Position numbers and translations under genes: made by a program
Origin: Lachnoclostridium sp. An131
GTDB lineage: Bacteria > Bacillota > Clostridia > Lachnospirales > Lachnospiraceae
NCBI RefSeq assembly: GCF_002160825.1
Contig: NZ_NFLI01000002.1
Coordinates: 124,001-188,000 of the forward strand
DNA length: 64,000 nt
Direction of reading: 5' to 3'
Notes under the pieces: model-generated
The model's database searches: none
What the model saw: only the letters and a program-made list of their open reading frames with translations
What the model was told of the DNA's origin: nothing
In this document: positions 16,693 to 26,374 of the stretch, piece after piece
How positions within the stretch are numbered: position 1 is the first letter of the stretch
Layout of the letters: the number at the start of each line of letters is the position of its first letter

Positions 16693-18496
16693 GCTTCTAA
16701 AGAATGTGAGAAGGCTGGAACCCCGTGGAATCCAGTCAACGATTATGTTCAGCTTTTCTGTGATTTCGATTTCGATCATGCTGATCCTGGGAATCGTGCT
16801 GTATCTGCGTTTTTCGACCTCGACCAGGGAGGAGACGATCCAGAGCACGCGGAGGCTGATGGAGCAGACGGGGGAAAGCCTGGAGGATTATCTGGTGAAT
16901 ATGCGCCAGATATCAGATACAGCCTATTACTATCTGATCAAAGAGAACGATTTTTCCAGCTATGGAGAGGATATTCAGAGCAGGATCAATCTTCTCTATG
17001 AGGCAAACAGGGACAGTCTGCAGAGTATTGTGGTCTATAATAATTACGGAAGCCTCCTGGCGGCAGAGCCGGTAGCTACCCAGAAGGAAAATCTGAATGT
17101 TACGGAGCAGGGATGGTTTGTGCAGGCCATGGCTGAGGTAGAGAATATGCATTTTTCGACTCCGCATATTCAGAACCTTTTTGACGACAATACCTTTCGT
17201 TACTATTGGGTGATTTCTCTGAGCCGGGCCATAGAGATCACAAGGGATGGAAAAACAGAGCTGGGCGTCCTGCTTGTGGATATGGATTATTCTGTGATAT
17301 CCAGAATGCTGGATCAGATCAATGTGACGGAAAACGGACAGTATTATTATCTGTGCGACAGCAGCGGGGAAATCATCTATCATCCGCGCCGGATTCAGAT
17401 CAGTGATAAGATCAGCAGTGAAAATAATGAGATTGCGGCAGGCTACAAGGATGGAGTTTATGATGAGACGTTTCAGGGCGAAAGACGTAAGATAGTTGTG
17501 AATACCATCAGCTATACAGGCTGGAAGCTGGTAGGCGTGATTCCGTATTCCGCATTTACGTACGGCATGATTGATATCCGGTATTTTATCATTCTGCTGA
17601 TGCTTCTGATGCTCATGATGCTGGCTGTAGTCAACCGCATTGCATCCCAGGGGATTTCCAGGCCTATTTTAAGGCTGAACGATTCGGTCAGAGAGTATGA
17701 GGCTGGAGAAAAGCCGGAGATTTATATCGGCGGGCCCCAGGAGATTCGCCATCTGGGCCATTCTATCCAAAAATCCTATGAGCAGATCGAGGAATTGATG
17801 AAAAAAATTGTCCTGGAGCAGAATGAGAGGCGAAAGAGTGAGCTGGATGCCCTTCAGAGCCAGATTAATCCGCACTTTCTTTATAATACCCTGGAATCCA
17901 TTACCTGGATGGTAGAGGGAGAGCGCAATGACGATGCGGTCTTTATGATCTCTCAGCTTGCAAGGCTCTTTCGTATCAGCCTTTCCAAGGGACGGACGAT
18001 TATCAGCATCAGGGACGAGATCCAGCATGCGCAGAGCTACATGAATATCCAGAAGATCCGATATAAAAACACGTTTTCTATCGAGTTTGATGTTGAGCCG
18101 GAGATCTACTCCTACAGCACTGTAAAGCTGATTCTGCAGCCGCTTCTTGAGAATGCGATCAATTATGGAGTCAGCGGCCTGGATGAAAATGGGGAGATCC
18201 GGGTAGAGGGAAGAAAAGAGGGAGAGCAGATCCTGCTTTCTGTGACGGACAACGGAATCGGGATGTCTGAGGAGGAGGCCAGTCTGGTGCTGACGGACAG
18301 CAGCCGGATTCACAAGCGCGGATCCGGGGTAGGACTGGTGAATGTGAACCGGCGTATCCAGATTTATTTTGGAAATGAATACGGGCTTTCTATCGAAAGC
18401 GAGCTGGATGAGGGAACCAGAGTTCTTATCCGTATTCCGGCGGTTCCATATACAGAAGAGGGAACGAAGCTTCTGGAAGAAGGAAGGGTGGAATGA
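16673..18496 (+). CDS. Membrane sensor histidine kinase (YesM/LytS type)
   Basis: 607 residues from ATG 16673, inside the end of the regulator gene. TM1 is at about residues 24-44 (FSFSVISISIMLILGIVLYL). A Cache-like extracellular sensor of roughly 250 residues follows, then TM2 (IILLMLLMLMMLAVV), a HAMP linker, and the His_kinase domain with SQINPHFLYNTLESI (phosphorylated His near 401). The C-terminal ATPase domain has an N box (ENAINYG) and a G box (DNGIGMS). The two sugar-binding proteins encoded next are likely partners at the outer face, as in the XylFII-LytS type of three-component system (inference by analogy). It ends with an ATGA overlap with the next gene. Confidence 0.93.
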   Translation: MERVKDKLLKNVRRLEPRGIQSTIMFSFSVISISIMLILGIVLYLRFSTSTREETIQSTRRLMEQTGESLEDYLVNMRQISDTAYYYLIKENDFSSYGEDIQSRINLLYEANRDSLQSIVVYNNYGSLLAAEPVATQKENLNVTEQGWFVQAMAEVENMHFSTPHIQNLFDDNTFRYYWVISLSRAIEITRDGKTELGVLLVDMDYSVISRMLDQINVTENGQYYYLCDSSGEIIYHPRRIQISDKISSENNEIAAGYKDGVYDETFQGERRKIVVNTISYTGWKLVGVIPYSAFTYGMIDIRYFIILLMLLMLMMLAVVNRIASQGISRPILRLNDSVREYEAGEKPEIYIGGPQEIRHLGHSIQKSYEQIEELMKKIVLEQNERRKSELDALQSQINPHFLYNTLESITWMVEGERNDDAVFMISQLARLFRISLSKGRTIISIRDEIQHAQSYMNIQKIRYKNTFSIEFDVEPEIYSYSTVKLILQPLLENAINYGVSGLDENGEIRVEGRKEGEQILLSVTDNGIGMSEEEASLVLTDSSRIHKRGSGVGLVNVNRRIQIYFGNEYGLSIESELDEGTRVLIRIPAVPYTEEGTKLLEEGRVE

Positions 18497-19464
18497 ATAA
18501 AAGTAAAAAATATTTTATCATAACGGAGACAGCTCTGGGCATACTGGTTCTGATTCTTGCTGTGATGATGCTGGGAGGAAGGGACAGGGACACGATCGGC
18601 AGGGTATCTGTGATTATCCGTGATTCTGACGATGCCCAGTGGGCGGCCTTCAAATATGGAATCCGGAAGGCGGCCCAGGAGCGGGGGGTCGAAGCTGTGG
18701 TAGTCGGCACCGAAAGCGTATTGACGCTGGAAGAAGAAAAGGAGCTGATAGAAGCTGAGATTGACAACGGGGCAGATGCAGTCATCGTACAGCCTGTACC
18801 GGAGCAGGGAGCAGAGGAGATGCTGGAGAAAATAAAGAAAAAGGTTCCGGTAATGCTGGTGGGAAGCCATGCTTCGGCGGATGGCGGAGACTCTGCGCTT
18901 CCTGTGACGGAGGCGTCTCCCTATGAGCTGGGTGCTGCTTTGGCGGAAGAGATTCTGAAGGATTACAGCAGGAAGCTGGAAGGCAAGACGCTGGGGATCG
19001 TCTCATGGACGACAGATTCTGTGATGACAGCTGAGCGCATGGAAGGCTTTACGGACACTCTTGAGGATACGGGAGTAACCGTAAGCTGGCATGTGGCCGG
19101 AAAATTTGACGGCGGAGAAGAGGCCTACCTGGGAGCGCAGGCGAAGGTGGATGTTATAGCGGCGCTGGATGACAGCAGCCTGACGGCGGCAGGGGAATAC
19201 TGGGCAGAGGAAAACGGAGGAGTACCGTTGTACGGGATTGGTCATTCCACACAGGCGGCCTACTATCTGGACAAGGGAATTGTGGAATGCCTGGTGATGC
19301 CGGATGAGTTCAGCGTAGGCTATCAGAGCATGAGCGAGATAGCGAACAGCCTGGAGGAGCTTTTTTATAAGACGCAGGACAGAAGGATTTCCTATACGGT
19401 TCTCCGCAGAGAGTCACTGTTTTCACAGAAGGGCCAGGAAATTCTGTTTACGATGAGCCAGTAG
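18493..19464 (+). CDS. Membrane-tethered type I periplasmic-binding-protein-like sensor
   Basis: 323 residues, translationally coupled to the kinase (ATGA). One N-terminal hydrophobic segment (about 9-27, ITETALGILVLILAVMMLGG) has no lipobox Cys, so the protein is probably a membrane-anchored extracytoplasmic domain. The remainder is a LacI/RbsB-like two-lobe fold: GRVSVIIRDSDDAQWAAFKYGIRKAAQERG, DAVIVQP, GKTLGIVSW, MTAERMEGF, DVIAALDDSS and PLYGIGHS. The galactose-contact residues of MglB are not conserved. It therefore probably works as a signalling partner or binds a different ligand. Its position between kinase and lipoprotein supports a sensory role. Confidence 0.85.
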   Translation: MNKSKKYFIITETALGILVLILAVMMLGGRDRDTIGRVSVIIRDSDDAQWAAFKYGIRKAAQERGVEAVVVGTESVLTLEEEKELIEAEIDNGADAVIVQPVPEQGAEEMLEKIKKKVPVMLVGSHASADGGDSALPVTEASPYELGAALAEEILKDYSRKLEGKTLGIVSWTTDSVMTAERMEGFTDTLEDTGVTVSWHVAGKFDGGEEAYLGAQAKVDVIAALDDSSLTAAGEYWAEENGGVPLYGIGHSTQAAYYLDKGIVECLVMPDEFSVGYQSMSEIANSLEELFYKTQDRRISYTVLRRESLFSQKGQEILFTMSQ

Positions 19465-19517
19465 CAGAAAGAAGCGGGCAGCTTCCCGGGCAGCCGGAGA
19501 ACAGGAGAGCATGAAAT

Positions 19518-20555
19518 ATGAGGAACAGACGGAATATTGCTGCGGGGCTTCTGATAGCCGTGTGCGGGTTATTGTGCGCGTGCGGCGAGCAGAAGACAGA
19601 AGACCCGGGGAAAAACTACATCGGTGTGGCTTACTATAATCAAAGCGATACCTTTTTGAACGAGCTGCTTGACAGCTTCAGAGAACAGCTGAAGGAGCTT
19701 CAGGGAGAAGGAGCGGAGACGGTGGTCATGGTTCGGGACGCGGCAGGCTCGCAGAGAACCCAGGATGATCAGGTAAAGGAGCTGATAAGCGCCGGCTGCG
19801 ATGTTCTCTGCGTCAATCTGGTGGACCGGGCAGATCCGTCAGAAATTATTGATATGGCCAGGGAAAATGATGTGCCGATTATTTTCTTCAACAGAGAGCC
19901 GGTTGCGGAGGATCTGATGCAGTGGGATGGCCTTTATTATGTAGGCGCAGAAGCGGAGGAGTCGGGAGCCATGCAGGGCGAGCTGGCGGCGGATCTGATA
20001 AGAACGGACAGCCAGGTGGACCGGAATAAGGATGGAAAAATTCAGTATGTAATACTGGAGGGTGAGGTAGGGCATCAGGATGCCATCATCCGTACAGAGA
20101 CCGTGGTAGAGACCTTGACCAGCCAGGGAATTGAGCTGGAGAAGCTGAGCTATCAGGTGGCGAACTGGAACCGCGCGCAGGCGGAAAATCGTATGGAGCA
20201 GCTGATTGGACAGTACCACAACCAGATAGAGCTGGTTCTTGCCAACAATGACGACATGGCTCTTGGAGCTATTGATGCTTATAAAAGCCTGAACTATACA
20301 GAATCGGCGCTGCCTGTATTTTTTGGAATCGACGGAACGGACGCCGGACTGCAGGCAGTGAAGGACTCTGAGCTGGCAGGAACGGTTTACAACGACAAGG
20401 AAGGGCAGGCGGGGGCGATGGCCAGGATTTCTGTGGCGCTTCTGACAGGAGAGGGCATGGATGAGATTGAGTTCCAGAATGAAAGATGCGTGTATCTTCC
20501 TTACGATAAGGTGACGAAAGGGAATGTGAGTGAATTTTTGTTTCGAAGCAGATAG
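19518..20555 (+). CDS. Galactose/glucose-binding lipoprotein in conventional order, probable sensor subunit
   Basis: 345 residues. A signal peptide with lipobox LLCAC (Cys21) precedes an MglB-like domain in the normal order: IGVAYYNQSDTFL (D44, F46), CVNLVDRADPSEI, FFNREP (N125), calcium loop DRNKDG (168-173), GHQDAIIR (H186, D188, R192), ANWNRA (W217), ANNDDMALG (N243/N244) and FFGIDGTDAG (D272). All E. coli glucose/galactose contacts are kept, so it should bind these sugars. Because it ends the regulator-kinase operon rather than the transporter operon, it likely presents the sugar to the kinase. It gives an internal control for the permuted paralogue at 10227. Confidence 0.9.
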   Translation: MRNRRNIAAGLLIAVCGLLCACGEQKTEDPGKNYIGVAYYNQSDTFLNELLDSFREQLKELQGEGAETVVMVRDAAGSQRTQDDQVKELISAGCDVLCVNLVDRADPSEIIDMARENDVPIIFFNREPVAEDLMQWDGLYYVGAEAEESGAMQGELAADLIRTDSQVDRNKDGKIQYVILEGEVGHQDAIIRTETVVETLTSQGIELEKLSYQVANWNRAQAENRMEQLIGQYHNQIELVLANNDDMALGAIDAYKSLNYTESALPVFFGIDGTDAGLQAVKDSELAGTVYNDKEGQAGAMARISVALLTGEGMDEIEFQNERCVYLPYDKVTKGNVSEFLFRSR

Positions 20556-20581
20556 GCCCTGAGACAGAGGCCCTGAGACAG
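20554..20581 (+). repeat. Perfect tandem 14-bp repeat
   Basis: AGGCCCTGAGACAG occurs twice in succession, beginning inside the stop codon of the lipoprotein gene and ending just before its terminator. It is probably a replication-slippage duplication. Confidence 0.85.
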
Positions 20582-20582
20582 A

Positions 20583-20611
20583 AGAGAGCGCCGGAATTTC
20601 CGGCGCTCTCT
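20583..20611 (+). terminator. Rho-independent terminator of the sensor operon
   Basis: AGAGAGCGCCGG and CCGGCGCTCTCT are perfect 12-base arms around a 5-base loop, followed by TTCGTT. Confidence 0.85.
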
Positions 20612-20658
20612 TTCGTTCCCTGTCAGTCTGCAGCAGGGATTCGACTTAAAAATATATG

Positions 20659-20727
20659 TTGACTCGGATGTTATAAAATGTTATAATCTGTTACAGAAAA
20701 CGGGATGATCATAACAAATCATAACAA
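20659..20727 (+). promoter_or_regulatory. Promoter and probable DeoR operator array
   Basis: TTGACT (20659-20664), 17-base spacer and perfect TATAAT (20682-20687) make a strong promoter. The core is threaded by GTTATAA (20670-20676), GTTATAA (20680-20686) and GTTA (20690-20693). Two inverted copies, ATAACAA (20711-20717 and 20721-20727), follow. The repeats sit about one helical turn apart across and just downstream of the promoter, as expected for autorepression by the DeoR protein encoded next. Confidence 0.75.
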
Positions 20728-20740
20728 GAGGGTACGCGCT

Positions 20741-21499
20741 ATGAACCAGCTTCGGCGGGAGAAGATAGGTAAGTATATTCAGGAAAAAGGTGCTGTGACA
20801 GTGAAGGAACTCAGCGCTCTTTTTCCTGATGTCAGTTTAATGACAATACACCGGGATTTGGAGAAGCTGGAACAGGAGGGCGTCATTAACCGGACCCGCG
20901 GAGGAGCAGTGTCGGCCGTTCAGGGAAGCAGCATTACAGAAGCCAAGCTGGAAGCCCGGATGCACACGAACATGAAGTCGAAGCGGGAGATGGCAGCGAA
21001 GGCTCTGAAGCTGATAGAGCCGGGAAGCGCGGTTTTTCTGGATGCCGGTACATCAAGCATGGCGCTGGCTCAGGCGATGCCGGATATGGATGTCAATATT
21101 TTTACAACGGGACCGAATATTGCCCTGGAGCTGGCGAGACTGTCGATGCCGGCTATCCATATGTGCGGCGGAACCTTGAACCGCTTTAACCAGGCGGTAT
21201 CGGGACAGAGTACTCTGCAGATGCTGGAGCAGATTAACATAGCCACGGCCTTTCTGGGAGTGTCCGGCTATACGGACGAAGGCGGTTTCACCTGCGGCAA
21301 AGAGGATGAAATGCTGGTCAAGCGGCTGATGATTCAGAAGGCTGGGAAAAAGGTGATCCTGATGGACAGCTCCAAATGTGGAAAGATTCTTCCCTATACC
21401 TTTGGAAATGTGGAGGATGCAGATTACATCGTCAGCGACGGCAGGCTTCCGGAGGAGCTGATGCAGCGCGCGGAACGGGCAGGAACCCGGATCCTTTGA
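20741..21499 (+). CDS. DeoR/GlpR family transcriptional repressor
   Basis: 252 residues from ATG 20741, eight bases after GAGGG; the longer frame from 20705 begins within the operator array. An N-terminal winged helix-turn-helix (REKIGKYIQEKGAVTVKELSALFPDVSLMTIHRDLEKL) carries the family signature, with RGGAV as the wing. The C-terminal DeoR sensor domain has FLDAGTSSMALA, FTTGPNIALELA and LMDSSKCGK. Repressors of this kind answer to a phosphorylated sugar. The dehydrogenase E2 gene begins 56 bases downstream with no clear promoter of its own, so it is probably cotranscribed and controlled by this protein. Confidence 0.92.
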   Translation: MNQLRREKIGKYIQEKGAVTVKELSALFPDVSLMTIHRDLEKLEQEGVINRTRGGAVSAVQGSSITEAKLEARMHTNMKSKREMAAKALKLIEPGSAVFLDAGTSSMALAQAMPDMDVNIFTTGPNIALELARLSMPAIHMCGGTLNRFNQAVSGQSTLQMLEQINIATAFLGVSGYTDEGGFTCGKEDEMLVKRLMIQKAGKKVILMDSSKCGKILPYTFGNVEDADYIVSDGRLPEELMQRAERAGTRIL

Positions 21500-21555
21500 A
21501 AAAGTGAGCAATATAAATAATTATAAATGAAACTAGAATGATGGAGGTAAGAAAA

Positions 21556-23577
21556 ATGGCAGTAGGTGTAGTGATGCCAAAAGCAGGAATCACAGTAGAG
21601 GAATGCGTGATTACTGAGTGGCTGAAAAAAAAGGGCGACCACGTCAATGTGGGCGACGTTCTTTTCACTTATGAGACAGACAAGGCGTCTTTTGAATGTG
21701 AATCCACGGCGGAAGGCGAGCTTCTGGAAATCTTTTATGAGGATGGAGACGAGGTTCCTGTATTGACCAATGTATGTGCAATTGGCCAGCCTGGAGATGA
21801 CATTTCCGGACTCCGCGGCGCGGGAACAGAGACAGCGGCAGCGGCCCCGGAAGCAGCGTCTGCACCCGCCCCGGCAGCACCGGCGTCTGCGCCTGCAGCA
21901 GGAGGCAATATGGCACAGGCTGTCATCATGCCGAAAGCGGGAATCACGGTAGAGGAGTGCGTGATTACCGAGTGGCTGAAGAAAAAGGGAGATCATGTCA
22001 ATGTGGGGGATGTGCTCTTTACATACGAGACGGACAAGGCTTCTTTTGAATGCGAGTCTACAGCAGAAGGTGAGCTTCTGGAAATCTTCTATCAGGATGG
22101 AGATGAGGTTCCGGTACTGGCTCCTGTGTGTGCGGTAGGCCGGCCTGGAGACAGCATCGAGGGCTTGAAGGATGGAACGGCGCCTGCAGCCTCTGCGGCG
22201 GTACCTGCGCCTGCGGCAGCCCCGGCTCCGGCAGCGGCAGCGGCCCCTGCGGCGGGAGGACATGCGGCACAGACCGTTATCATGCCGAAAGCGGGAATCA
22301 CGGTAGAGGAGTGCGTGATTACCGAGTGGCTGAAGAAAAAGGGAGAACACGTCAATGTGGGCGATGTACTCTTTACATATGAGACAGATAAGGCTTCCTT
22401 TGAATGCGAATCTACAGCAGAAGGTGAGCTTCTGGAAATCTTCTATCAGGATGGAGATGAGGTTCCGGTACTGGCTCCTGTGTGCGCGGTAGGCCAGCCT
22501 GGAGACAGCATTGAGGGCTTGAAGGATGGAACGGCGCCTGCAGCACCCGCACCTGCGGCGGCATCTGCAGCAGCAGCAGCGGCTCCGGCAGCACAGACGG
22601 CAGTTCCCGCACCTGCGGCGGCTCCAGCAGCCACCGGCCCGGCAAATCCGGACGCAAAGGTTTCCCCGAGAGCAAGAAAGACAGCGGGAGAGCTTGGAGT
22701 AGACGCTACGGCGGCAGCCGGAACAGGCCCGCACGGACGGATTATCGAAGCAGATGTAAAGGCATACGCAGCCAGCGCGCCCGCGCCTGCGGCAGTTCAG
22801 CAGGCAGCCCCGGCAGCGGCGGCACCTGCGGCAGCAGCGCCTGCACCTGCAGCGGCTCCCGCAGAGGCTGCTCCGGAGGCAGAATACGTGGATGTGAAGT
22901 TCTCTGGCGTCAGAAGAGCGACGGCGAAGGGTATGACGAAGTCTTTAAGCACGATGGCTCAGCTGACGAACTGCCATTCCTTCGACGCGACAGCGATTCT
23001 TGCGCTGAGAAAGCAGATCAAGGCCAATGGCGAAGCGATGGGAATGCCGAACATTACGCTGAACGACATGATTCTTTTCGCTGTATCACGCGTGATCAAG
23101 AATCATCCGGATTTGAATGCGACTATGCCGGAAGAGAATGTACTGCGTAAATATACACATGTAAATCTCGGTATGGCTGTAGATACTCCTAAGGGCCTGT
23201 TTGTTCCGACGATTTTCCATGCGGACGAGATGAGCCTTGCAGAGATCAGCGTAGAAGCGAAGCGTGTCGCAAAGCTCTGCCAGGAAGGAAAGGCGACCCC
23301 GGATCTGCTGGCTGGAGCTACCTTTACGGTATCCAATGTGGGCTCTCTCGGAGTTGAGATGTTTACTCCGATTATCAATCCGCCTCAGGTGGGGATCCTG
23401 GGCGTATGCGGAACGATTACCCGCATCAAGGAAGTGAATGGGGAGATTAAGCCCTACCAGGCGATGCCGCTGTGCCTGACCTATGACCACAGAGCGGTGG
23501 ATGGCTCTCCTGCCTCCCGCTTTATGAAAGAGCTGTGCAGTGCACTGGAGAATTTTTCACTTCTGATGATGAAATAA
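21556..23577 (+). CDS. Dihydrolipoamide acyltransferase (E2) with three lipoyl domains
   Basis: 673 residues from ATG 21556 (GGAGG eight bases before). Three lipoyl domains sit at about 1-80, 119-200 and 237-320, each with the DKAS lipoylation site (Lys43, Lys161, Lys279). They are joined by Ala/Pro-rich swinging linkers. A peripheral subunit-binding domain follows at 366-402 (VSPRARKTAGELGVD), then another Ala/Pro linker and the catalytic domain. That domain ends with YDHRAVDGSPASRF, the HxxxDG active site (His645, Asp649). It transfers an acyl group from lipoyl to CoA in a 2-oxoacid dehydrogenase complex. The acyl substrate is not evident; pyruvate, acetoin or a branched oxoacid are all possible. 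E1 is encoded next; no E3 is present in the window. Confidence 0.93.
   Translation: MAVGVVMPKAGITVEECVITEWLKKKGDHVNVGDVLFTYETDKASFECESTAEGELLEIFYEDGDEVPVLTNVCAIGQPGDDISGLRGAGTETAAAAPEAASAPAPAAPASAPAAGGNMAQAVIMPKAGITVEECVITEWLKKKGDHVNVGDVLFTYETDKASFECESTAEGELLEIFYQDGDEVPVLAPVCAVGRPGDSIEGLKDGTAPAASAAVPAPAAAPAPAAAAAPAAGGHAAQTVIMPKAGITVEECVITEWLKKKGEHVNVGDVLFTYETDKASFECESTAEGELLEIFYQDGDEVPVLAPVCAVGQPGDSIEGLKDGTAPAAPAPAAASAAAAAAPAAQTAVPAPAAAPAATGPANPDAKVSPRARKTAGELGVDATAAAGTGPHGRIIEADVKAYAASAPAPAAVQQAAPAAAAPAAAAPAPAAAPAEAAPEAEYVDVKFSGVRRATAKGMTKSLSTMAQLTNCHSFDATAILALRKQIKANGEAMGMPNITLNDMILFAVSRVIKNHPDLNATMPEENVLRKYTHVNLGMAVDTPKGLFVPTIFHADEMSLAEISVEAKRVAKLCQEGKATPDLLAGATFTVSNVGSLGVEMFTPIINPPQVGILGVCGTITRIKEVNGEIKPYQAMPLCLTYDHRAVDGSPASRFMKELCSALENFSLLMMK
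21927..22544 (+). repeat. Direct repeat of about 264 bp encoding lipoyl domains 2 and 3
   Basis: The segments 21927-22190 and 22281-22544 are almost identical in DNA, offset by 354 bases, including synonymous positions. Domain 1 (from about 21573) is more divergent. This points to recent duplication or ongoing gene conversion within the E2 gene. Confidence 0.85.
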
Positions 23578-23611
23578 ACAGAAGCTTCCCGCGGCGGCCT
23601 GCTCGGGAAAC

Positions 23612-23675
23612 AAAAATGCCAACCAACTTCCGGGCCGGGGGCGGATACGTCCCGTTCCTGGCCCCTGCCATTTTA
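23612..23675 (+). other. Possible intercistronic structure between E2 and E1
   Basis: Within the 153-base gap, AAAATG (23613-23618) can pair with CATTTT near 23670, and GGGCC (near 23632) with GGCCC (near 23660), around a GC-rich core. There is no T-run beyond the stem. It may be an mRNA stability element separating E2 and E1 expression. Confidence 0.35.
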
Positions 23676-23730
23676 GTGAAACAACGGGCTGTACAGGCAG
23701 CCTGAAATTTATAAAAAGGAGATAAAGAAC

Positions 23731-26211
23731 ATGCCAAAGTCAATATTTGTTGATCCGGACAAAATGCGTGCTGAAGGAAAAATCACATTCAAAGACATTC
23801 CGATCAACGTGTACAAAAAATCCGTACAGGAAGAATTGGATGAAGGAAACTATACAAAGGAAGATCTGCTTCGTATTTTCCGTGATATGACGATCTGCCG
23901 TGAGTTCGAGGATATGTTGAACCAGATTAAGACTCAGGCGAAATACGCTGATGTGGAGACTACATATCCGGGTCCGGCTCATCTGTCTCTTGGACAGGAG
24001 GCTGCAGCGGTAGGAGAGGCTTATCTGCTTGGCAAAGAGGACTTCACATTCGGAAGCCACAGAAGCCACAGTGAGATTCTGGCCAAGGGCCTGTCCTGCA
24101 TCCAGAAGCTGGAGGATAAGGAGCTTCTCGATATTATGGAGAACTTCTTTGATGGAAAGACCCTCAAGGCCATTAAGACTGTCAGCAAGGCAGAGGGCGA
24201 TGTGAAAGAGCTGGCTATTGAGTTCCTGGTATATGGAGCGCTTGCAGAGCTGTTTGCCCGCGAAAACGGTTTCCATAAGGGATTGGGCGGATCCATGCAC
24301 GCATTCTTCCTCCCCTTTGGTGTATATCCGAACAACGCTCTGGTAGGCGGTTCTGCGACGATTGCTACGGGCGCTTCCCTGTTCAAAAAATGTAATGACA
24401 GAGAGGGTGTAGTTGTAGCAAACCTGGGTGATGGTTCTATGGGACGCGGTCCCGTGTGGGAGGCTCTTTCTTTCGCGACTATGGATCAGTACCGCACGCT
24501 CTGGGAAGAGGGAAGAAAGGGCGGACTGCCGTTGATCTTCAATATCAATAATAACTCCTATGGCATGGGCGGCCAGACCTGCGGCGAGACTATGGGCTAC
24601 GGCGAGCTTGCGCGTATGGGCGCAGGCGTGACGGAGAGCCAGCTCCACGCAGAGCGTGTAGACGGCTATAATCCGCTGGCAGTCATTGACGCATACCGCC
24701 GTAAGCTTCCTCTGGTTAAGAGCGGTGAGGGTCCGGTATTCCTGGATGTGGTGACCTACCGGCTGCTTGGCCATTCTACCTCCGACCAGAACGCATACCG
24801 TACCAAAGAGGAGATTGAGGCATGGAAGGCTCAGGATCCGCTGGTGACATACCGCAAGGCTCTGGTAGAGGCGGGCGTAGCAGATGACAGCGTATTTGAA
24901 GAAATCTGGGCAAAGACAAAAGAGAGAATGGCACGCATCTGCCGTCTGGCAGCTGACAAGGAAGCGTCTCCGTACCTTGATTTTGACAAGGACCCGGCTA
25001 TCATCGAGCGCGTAATGTTCAACAACGGAAAGCAGCGCAACATGGATCCGGGCAGGGAACCGTCTGTTATGGGACCGAAGGAGAACTGCAAGCGTTACCG
25101 GGATATCCAGAAAAAGATCCGCACGCATTATATGGACGGACAGGAAGTAAGCTCTATGAAGCGTTATAACATCCGTGATGCAGTTTTTGAGCCTATGCTC
25201 AATAAATATTATGAGGATCCGACCCTGATTGCCTATGGTGAGGACGTGCGTGACTGGGGCGGCGCGTTTGCCGTATACCGTGGATTTACTGATGTAATCC
25301 CCTACTCCAGACTGTTCAATTCTCCGATTTCCGAATCAGCCATCGTGGGAACCGGCGTAGGCTACACCATGTGCGGCGGCCGCGCGGTAATCGAGCTGAT
25401 GTACGGTGACTTTATCGGCTGCTGCGGCGACGAGATTTTCAACCAGATGGCGAAATGGCAGGCCATGAGCGCCGGAATTCTGAAGATGCCGCTGATTCTG
25501 CGTGTATCGGTAGGCTCCAAGTATGGCGCGCAGCACTCTCAGGACTGGACCTCCATGTGTGCTCATGTACCGGGACTGAAGGTATGCTTCCCGGCCACAC
25601 CGTATGAGGCGAAGGGACTGATGCAGGCGGCCCTGAACGGAACCGATCCGGTTGTCTTCTTTGAGAGCCAGAGAATCTATGACGTAGGCGAGAAATTCCA
25701 CGAGGGCGGCGTTCCGAAGGAAGAGTATGAGCTTCCCTTCGGTGATGTGGATGTTATTACGACAGGATCTGATATTACAGTCCTGACTATCGGCGCCACA
25801 TTGTACAGAGCTTATGACGCAGTACAGGAGCTGAAGGAGAAATATGGCCTGTCTGCAGAGCTGATTAACCTGTGCAGCCTGGTTCCGCTTGATTACACCA
25901 AGATCATTGAGTCTGTAAAGAAGACCGGAAAGGTTGTGCTGGCTTCTGACGCCTGCGCAAGAGGAAGCTTCCTGGATGAGGTGGCAAAGAACATCACTGA
26001 GCTTGCCTTCGATTACCTGGATGCACCGCCTGCAGTAGTAGGAGCTCAGAACTGGATCACACCTCCCTTTGAGTACGACAAGTATTTCTTCCCGCAGAAG
26101 GAGTGGATCCTGGATGCCATCAACGAGAAGCTGGTTCCGCTGAAGGGGTATACACCGGTGACGAATGTGACGGCTGAGGAGCAGATGAGAAAGCTGAAGC
26201 TGGGTGTGTAA
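23731..26211 (+). CDS. Fused 2-oxoacid dehydrogenase E1 (alpha and beta in one chain)
   Basis: 826 residues from ATG 23731 (AGGAG before it). Residues about 40-455 are the E1-alpha half with the thiamine diphosphate motif: GDGSMGRGP, then NNNSYGMGG about 35 residues later. [27 protein letters not shown] is typical of the family. Residues about 470-826 are the E1-beta half ([47 protein letters not shown]). In most complexes these are two polypeptides, so the fusion is notable but not unique. It decarboxylates a 2-oxoacid and reductively acylates the lipoyl domains of the E2 encoded upstream. A terminator follows, ending a probable deoR-E2-E1 operon. Confidence 0.92.
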   Translation: MPKSIFVDPDKMRAEGKITFKDIPINVYKKSVQEELDEGNYTKEDLLRIFRDMTICREFEDMLNQIKTQAKYADVETTYPGPAHLSLGQEAAAVGEAYLLGKEDFTFGSHRSHSEILAKGLSCIQKLEDKELLDIMENFFDGKTLKAIKTVSKAEGDVKELAIEFLVYGALAELFARENGFHKGLGGSMHAFFLPFGVYPNNALVGGSATIATGASLFKKCNDREGVVVANLGDGSMGRGPVWEALSFATMDQYRTLWEEGRKGGLPLIFNINNNSYGMGGQTCGETMGYGELARMGAGVTESQLHAERVDGYNPLAVIDAYRRKLPLVKSGEGPVFLDVVTYRLLGHSTSDQNAYRTKEEIEAWKAQDPLVTYRKALVEAGVADDSVFEEIWAKTKERMARICRLAADKEASPYLDFDKDPAIIERVMFNNGKQRNMDPGREPSVMGPKENCKRYRDIQKKIRTHYMDGQEVSSMKRYNIRDAVFEPMLNKYYEDPTLIAYGEDVRDWGGAFAVYRGFTDVIPYSRLFNSPISESAIVGTGVGYTMCGGRAVIELMYGDFIGCCGDEIFNQMAKWQAMSAGILKMPLILRVSVGSKYGAQHSQDWTSMCAHVPGLKVCFPATPYEAKGLMQAALNGTDPVVFFESQRIYDVGEKFHEGGVPKEEYELPFGDVDVITTGSDITVLTIGATLYRAYDAVQELKEKYGLSAELINLCSLVPLDYTKIIESVKKTGKVVLASDACARGSFLDEVAKNITELAFDYLDAPPAVVGAQNWITPPFEYDKYFFPQKEWILDAINEKLVPLKGYTPVTNVTAEEQMRKLKLGV

Positions 26212-26287
26212 GGGAAAACGGGTGTATGACAGCTTGTGCAGCTGAATAAAAAGGCAGACAGGCAAATGGCTGTTGGCGAATAAATAG

Positions 26288-26343
26288 AGGGCAAGGGACA
26301 GAACGGCTGGCGGAGGCCAGAGTTCAGTCCTTTGCCCTTTTTT
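26288..26343 (+). terminator. Rho-independent terminator after E1
   Basis: AGGGCAAGGGACAGAAC (26288-26304) and GTTCAGTCCTTTGCCCT (26322-26338) pair with one or two mismatches, followed by a T-run. Confidence 0.85.
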
Positions 26344-26374
26344 CTGCAAAAATAAAAACTTTGCAATAAGATAG

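Noticed and set aside
20554-20581. Tandem 14-bp repeat as a CRISPR-like or attachment site
   Set aside because: Only two units with no spacer and no integrase nearby; best explained by slippage.
21424-22734. 436-codon minus-strand frame rich in Arg, Cys and Ser
   Set aside because: Antisense to the Ala/Pro linkers and repeated lipoyl domains of E2; its repeats simply mirror those domains.
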